DNA from: an uncultured Caulobacterales bacterium
Lineage (GTDB): Bacteria > Pseudomonadota > Alphaproteobacteria > Caulobacterales > Maricaulaceae
DNA: 6,855 nt
Assembly (NCBI GenBank): GCA_937981945.1
Contig: CALJNJ010000033.1
Span: 1 to 6,855, forward strand
Direction: 5' to 3'
Positions 4,780 through 6,855 of this stretch are shown piece by piece (position 1 is the first letter of the stretch; each line of letters begins with the position of its first letter). Both the position numbers and the translations under genes were made by a program. Under the pieces are notes generated by a model, which saw nothing but the letters and a program-made list of their open reading frames with translations, was not told the origin of the DNA and did no database searches.

Positions 4780-5448
4780 ATGACACAAATTTTAATGCCA
4801 AAGGCCACAGCCGTCTGGCTGATTGATAATACGGCTTTGACCTTTCAGCAAATTTCAGAGTTTTGCGAATTGCATATTCTCGAAGTTGAAGGCATAGCGG
4901 ACGGCGATGTCGCCGGCGGAATTCGCGGTGCGGATCCGATTTCCAACGGTCAGCTTGACCGGGAAGAAATTGAACGCGGCGAAAAAGACCCGAAATATAA
5001 GCTGATTGCCAATGCCTTCGAGAACGACGCCATTCAGAAAAAGAAGGGCCGCAAAAAAGGACCTCGTTATACGCCTCTGTCCCGTCGCCAAGATCGTCCC
5101 GACGCGATCGCCTGGTTGGTGCGCAATCATCCTGAAATTCCGGACTCACAAATTTCCAAACTCATCGGGACGACCAAACCGACAATCACGGCAATCCGTG
5201 AACGAACCCATTGGAAAATGAGCACAATCAATCCGACCGATCCTGTATCTCTGGGTCTTTGTTCACAAATTGATTTGGACGCTATCGTTAAAAAGGCTGC
5301 TGAAAAGCAAGCCAAAATAGACGCAAAGCTTCAGAAAGATGAAAGCCCGTCCTTACAGTCTGTTGAAGCGACCGCGCCCCAAGCGCCGGTTGAGGCTCCT
5401 AAAGAGCACACTCTGGAAAGCTTGTTTAAACCGTCAGGCGACAACTAG
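4780..5448 (+). CDS. trcR: TrcR-type cell-cycle transcriptional regulator (DUF1013 family)
   Basis: DUF1013 proteins are nearly confined to Alphaproteobacteria. The Caulobacter member, TrcR, associates with RNA polymerase and affects cell-cycle transcription and antibiotic tolerance. The protein opens with MPKATAVWLIDNTALTFQQI (residues 6-25), part of a first helix-turn-helix-like unit (about 8-42). A basic stretch follows (KKKGRKKGPRYTPLSRRQD, 87-105), then a second helix-turn-helix-like unit (about 107-145: DAIAWLVRNHPEIPDSQISK and TKPTITAIRERTHW). Residues 150-170 (NPTDPVSLGLCSQIDLDAIV) are a family hallmark. The tail from about 171 is charged, then Pro/Ala-rich and probably disordered. 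GGAGG at 4770-4774, five bases before the ATG, is among the best ribosome binding sites here. The 222-residue length is typical. Its TAG overlaps the stop of the convergent dehydrogenase in CTAG. Confidence 0.9.
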   Translation: MTQILMPKATAVWLIDNTALTFQQISEFCELHILEVEGIADGDVAGGIRGADPISNGQLDREEIERGEKDPKYKLIANAFENDAIQKKKGRKKGPRYTPLSRRQDRPDAIAWLVRNHPEIPDSQISKLIGTTKPTITAIRERTHWKMSTINPTDPVSLGLCSQIDLDAIVKKAAEKQAKIDAKLQKDESPSLQSVEATAPQAPVEAPKEHTLESLFKPSGDN

Positions 5449-6260
5449 CTGTCGTCTGCATTCAGGCTCATCATATAGTTCAGGGCCAGTCGTCCGCCGT
5501 CAGCGTAGATAACTTGCCCGGTGACATAAGACGAATCCTCTGATGCCAAAAATGCAGCCACGCCGGCAATTTCGTCCGGATGAGCAGGACGCCCGAGCGG
5601 CGTCCTTTTTGCTATCTTATCGGCTTCTTTAGAATCTTTCTCGATCACACTGGCCAGCATTTCAGTCTTAACACTGCCGGGGCCGATGGCATTAACGCGG
5701 ATACCATAAGGTGCCAGCTCCAGCGCCATGGACTTTGTCATTTGCTTGAGGCCCCCTTTGGAAACCGTATAAGCCAAATAGTCAGGCAGCGAAACTTCAT
5801 CATTGATGGATGACATATTGATGATGCAATAGGGCCGGTCATTAATGCGGGATCTGTCTTCCCGGTTATTAATCTCGTCCAGCATGTGAGCCACAACAGC
5901 TTTTGACGCCAGAAAGGCGCCGCGCAAATTCACAGATAAGACTTTGTCGAAATCCCGTTCATCCAAATCCGTAATGCCGCCTTTCAGCGCGATACCTGCA
6001 TTATTGATCAAAACATCGATTTGACCAAAGACGCTTAACGTCTCGGCGACCAGGTTATGAACCGATAATTTGTCTGAGACGTCACAATCGAAATAGGCAA
6101 CCCGGTCTTCGTAAGACCCGAATTCCATCAGAGCCGCAGCGCCGGCATGCTCGTCATGGTCAGCAATGACCACACAGAACCCGTCTGCCAGGAACCGTCT
6201 TACGCAGGCCAGGCCAATACCTTTGGCTCCGCCCGTAATTATGGCGACTCGTCTGTCCAC
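5445..6260 (-). CDS. Classical short-chain dehydrogenase/reductase (SDR), substrate unknown
   Basis: A cytosolic NAD(P)-dependent oxidoreductase with a Rossmann fold. It has the cofactor glycine motif TGGAKGIG (9-16), D34 at the end of the second strand (suggesting NAD(H) rather than NADP(H)), D60 contacting adenine, NNAG (86-89), N111, and the catalytic S151, Y164 and K168 (YTVSK) with normal spacing, then PGSVKTEM (194-201) and YVTGQVIYADGG (245-256). The length of 271 slightly exceeds the usual 250, because of a charged insert at about 130-144 and a C-terminal extension GRLALNYMMSLNADDS. These motifs fit many substrates (sugar, acyl, hydroxysteroid), so no specific activity is claimed. The start is GTG 6260 with a strong GGGAGG (6266-6271) five bases upstream. 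It lies 62 bases downstream of the DUF465 gene on the same strand, probably in one transcript. Confidence 0.9.
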   Translation of the reverse strand: MDRRVAIITGGAKGIGLACVRRFLADGFCVVIADHDEHAGAAALMEFGSYEDRVAYFDCDVSDKLSVHNLVAETLSVFGQIDVLINNAGIALKGGITDLDERDFDKVLSVNLRGAFLASKAVVAHMLDEINNREDRSRINDRPYCIINMSSINDEVSLPDYLAYTVSKGGLKQMTKSMALELAPYGIRVNAIGPGSVKTEMLASVIEKDSKEADKIAKRTPLGRPAHPDEIAGVAAFLASEDSSYVTGQVIYADGGRLALNYMMSLNADDS

Positions 6261-6322
6261 CCATTCCTCCCGTTAGTTCCGGGAAAGTGATAGACTAAAC
6301 AAAAATAAGAATAAAGCGGTTC

Positions 6323-6484
6323 CTAGGCGGAAGCTTTAATCTGATCCTTAAGTTGGAGTTTTTGTTTTTTTAAATGTTGTATCAGGAGGGTATCGGGCTG
6401 CGGGCTCTTCATCGCTTGTTTTATTTCTGCATCAAGTTTGGCGTGTTTGGTTTTCATCTCATTCACATAAGCCGTTGCTGCCAT
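6323..6484 (-). CDS. Small DUF465 (YdcH-like) protein
   Basis: A 53-residue protein beginning MAATAYVNEMKTKHAKLDAE and ending LKDQIKASA. It has the DUF465 pattern: a first charged helix with H15 in K-x-K-H-A-x-L-D, a short PxPD turn (28-31) and a second helix with the hallmark L-K-K-x-K-L-x-L-K-D-x-I. The product is probably an alpha-helical hairpin; the biochemical role of the family is unknown. Two ATGs lie at 6490 and 6484. GGAGG abuts the first with no spacing but is six bases from the second, so 6484 is the better start. It precedes the dehydrogenase gene on the same strand and is divergent from a second DUF465 gene, with a candidate promoter at 6513-6541. Confidence 0.85.
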   Translation of the reverse strand: MAATAYVNEMKTKHAKLDAEIKQAMKSPQPDTLLIQHLKKQKLQLKDQIKASA

Positions 6485-6490
6485 TTCCAT

Positions 6491-6495
6491 CCTCC
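6491..6495 (-). promoter_or_regulatory. Shine-Dalgarno that selects the DUF465 start at 6484
   Basis: The minus strand reads GGAGG at 6495-6491, immediately followed by ATGGAAATG. Zero spacing makes the first ATG (6490) a poor start, while the second ATG (6484) has the normal six-base gap, removing two residues (ME) from the longest frame. Confidence 0.7.
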
Positions 6496-6512
6496 ATTTA
6501 ATTTATGAGGCT

Positions 6513-6541
6513 TCTATAACACAAATTTACCGGAAAGTCAC
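6513..6541 (-). promoter_or_regulatory. Candidate promoter for DUF465-SDR transcript
   Basis: On the minus strand GTGACT (6541-6536) and TATAGA (6518-6513) are separated by 17 bases, four of six matches each to the sigma-70 consensus. Transcription would start near 6506, leaving a leader of about 22 bases before the DUF465 ATG. Confidence 0.4.
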
Positions 6542-6560
6542 TGTCTTCGCAGCTGACCCA

Positions 6561-6589
6561 TTGCGGATAGAGTGAAATTTTCGTAAAAT
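6561..6589 (+). promoter_or_regulatory. Candidate promoter for the plus-strand DUF465 gene
   Basis: TTGCGG (6561-6566), a 17-base spacer and TAAAAT (6584-6589). The -10 matches TATAAT at five of six positions, while the -35 keeps only TTG. The start would be near 6596, giving a leader of about 27 bases to the ATG at 6623. It lies back to back with the candidate promoter for the opposite gene, so the 138-base gap holds both. Confidence 0.45.
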
Positions 6590-6622
6590 GGCTGCAATTG
6601 CCGACAGGCGGACAGGTAAATC

Positions 6623-6855
6623 ATGAGCGACGAATCAGACGAGACCATTGACGAGGAAGAAAACCTCGAAGAGATGAAAGAGATTCTATCAGGACTCAAA
6701 GAAGAGCACCGCCGCATCGACGCCGAAATCACGGCAACGGAAACAACGGGCGTTGTTGATGTCTTGAAAATTCGCCGGATGAAAAAAATCAAACTGTCCA
6801 TTAAAGATCAGATTGTATTTTTGGAAAATCAGCTGACCCCTGACATTATTGCCTA
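6623..6855 (+). CDS. Second DUF465 (YdcH-like) protein, stop codon cut by the window end
   Basis: It starts at ATG 6623 with AGGT about seven bases upstream, and 77 codons are visible. The N-terminal 20 residues are very acidic (SDESDETIDEEENLEE). A DUF465 helical pair follows: L-K-E-E-H-R-R-I-D-A-E-I at about 25-36, then L-K-I-R-R-M-K-K-I-K-L-S-I-K-D-Q-I at 48-64, ending VFLENQLTPDIIA. A terminus such as PDIIA is typical of alphaproteobacterial members, and the last two bases (TA) would make TAA or TAG with the next base, so the gene is probably complete except for one nucleotide. It is longer and more acidic than the divergent DUF465 protein. In related genomes a gene like this often precedes purE, which would be outside the window; that is recalled context, not seen here. 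Confidence 0.85.
   Translation, partial: MSDESDETIDEEENLEEMKEILSGLKEEHRRIDAEITATETTGVVDVLKIRRMKKIKLSIKDQIVFLENQLTPDIIA

Noticed and set aside
4673..5149. Minus-strand frame of 158 codons overlapping trcR
   Set aside because: Antisense shadow of trcR: Arg/Ser-rich composition, no recognisable motif, and the sense frame has a strong Shine-Dalgarno and family motifs.
6336..6351. TTAA-N8-TTAA resembling a CtrA box
   Set aside because: Spacing is 8 rather than 7, and it lies in the coding end of the DUF465 gene, not near a promoter.
6538..6801. Minus-strand frame of 87 codons opposite the plus-strand DUF465 gene
   Set aside because: Ser/Ile-rich antisense translation; the plus strand has a clear family pattern, promoter and ribosome binding site.
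1..6855. Search for a defence, toxin-antitoxin, phage or mobile system
   Set aside because: Every long frame is accounted for by core-type genes. There are no transposase, integrase, nuclease or array-like repeats, and composition looks uniform.

Overview
The window reads as a compact chromosomal segment of an alphaproteobacterium with roughly balanced GC (judged by eye). The evidence is lineage-specific content: a DUF1465 protein of the RcdA (regulator of CtrA degradation) type, a DUF1013 protein of the TrcR cell-cycle regulator type, a small DUF1192 protein, two DUF465 (YdcH-like) proteins and an alphaproteobacterial-style IlvE. A moderate-GC relative of the Caulobacterales/Maricaulales would fit, but the genus cannot be fixed from this sequence. 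I see no tRNA, rRNA, CRISPR array, insertion sequence, phage gene or attachment site.

Layout. (1) 3-765, plus strand: the 3' end of a probable CDP-alcohol phosphatidyltransferase, overlapping or abutting pgsA (phosphatidylglycerophosphate synthase). (2) 755-1633, minus: ilvE, whose 3' end overlaps that of pgsA. (3) 1634-1740: a divergent promoter region with repeated TTGACT/AGTCAA elements. (4) 1741-3755, plus: an OmpR-type response regulator and an EnvZ-type histidine kinase, fused by a TTGA stop/start overlap. (5) 3756-4580, minus: DUF1192, then rcdA, converging on the kinase with no spacer. (6) 4581-4779: a divergent intergenic region with three inverted repeats, an intrinsic terminator facing trcR, and a possible 13-codon leader ORF. 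(7) 4780-5448, plus: trcR. (8) 5445-6484, minus: a small DUF465 gene followed by a short-chain dehydrogenase, which converges on trcR through a shared CTAG stop. (9) 6485-6622: divergent promoters. (10) 6623-6855, plus: a second DUF465 gene that appears to end one base beyond the window.

How it fits together. The left part is housekeeping: anionic phospholipid synthesis, branched-chain amino acid transamination and an envelope-type two-component system. The centre brings together two alphaproteobacterial cell-cycle factors: RcdA, a ClpXP adaptor for CtrA proteolysis, and TrcR, an RNA-polymerase-associated regulator. They lie on opposite sides of one divergent control region. The most interesting signal is there: the order Shine-Dalgarno, 13-codon ORF, terminator hairpin, operator-like palindrome, strong Shine-Dalgarno, trcR looks like a transcription attenuator, although an orphan terminator or a short sRNA would also explain it. 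All three convergent gene pairs in the window have overlapping or abutting stop codons and no room for terminators between them.
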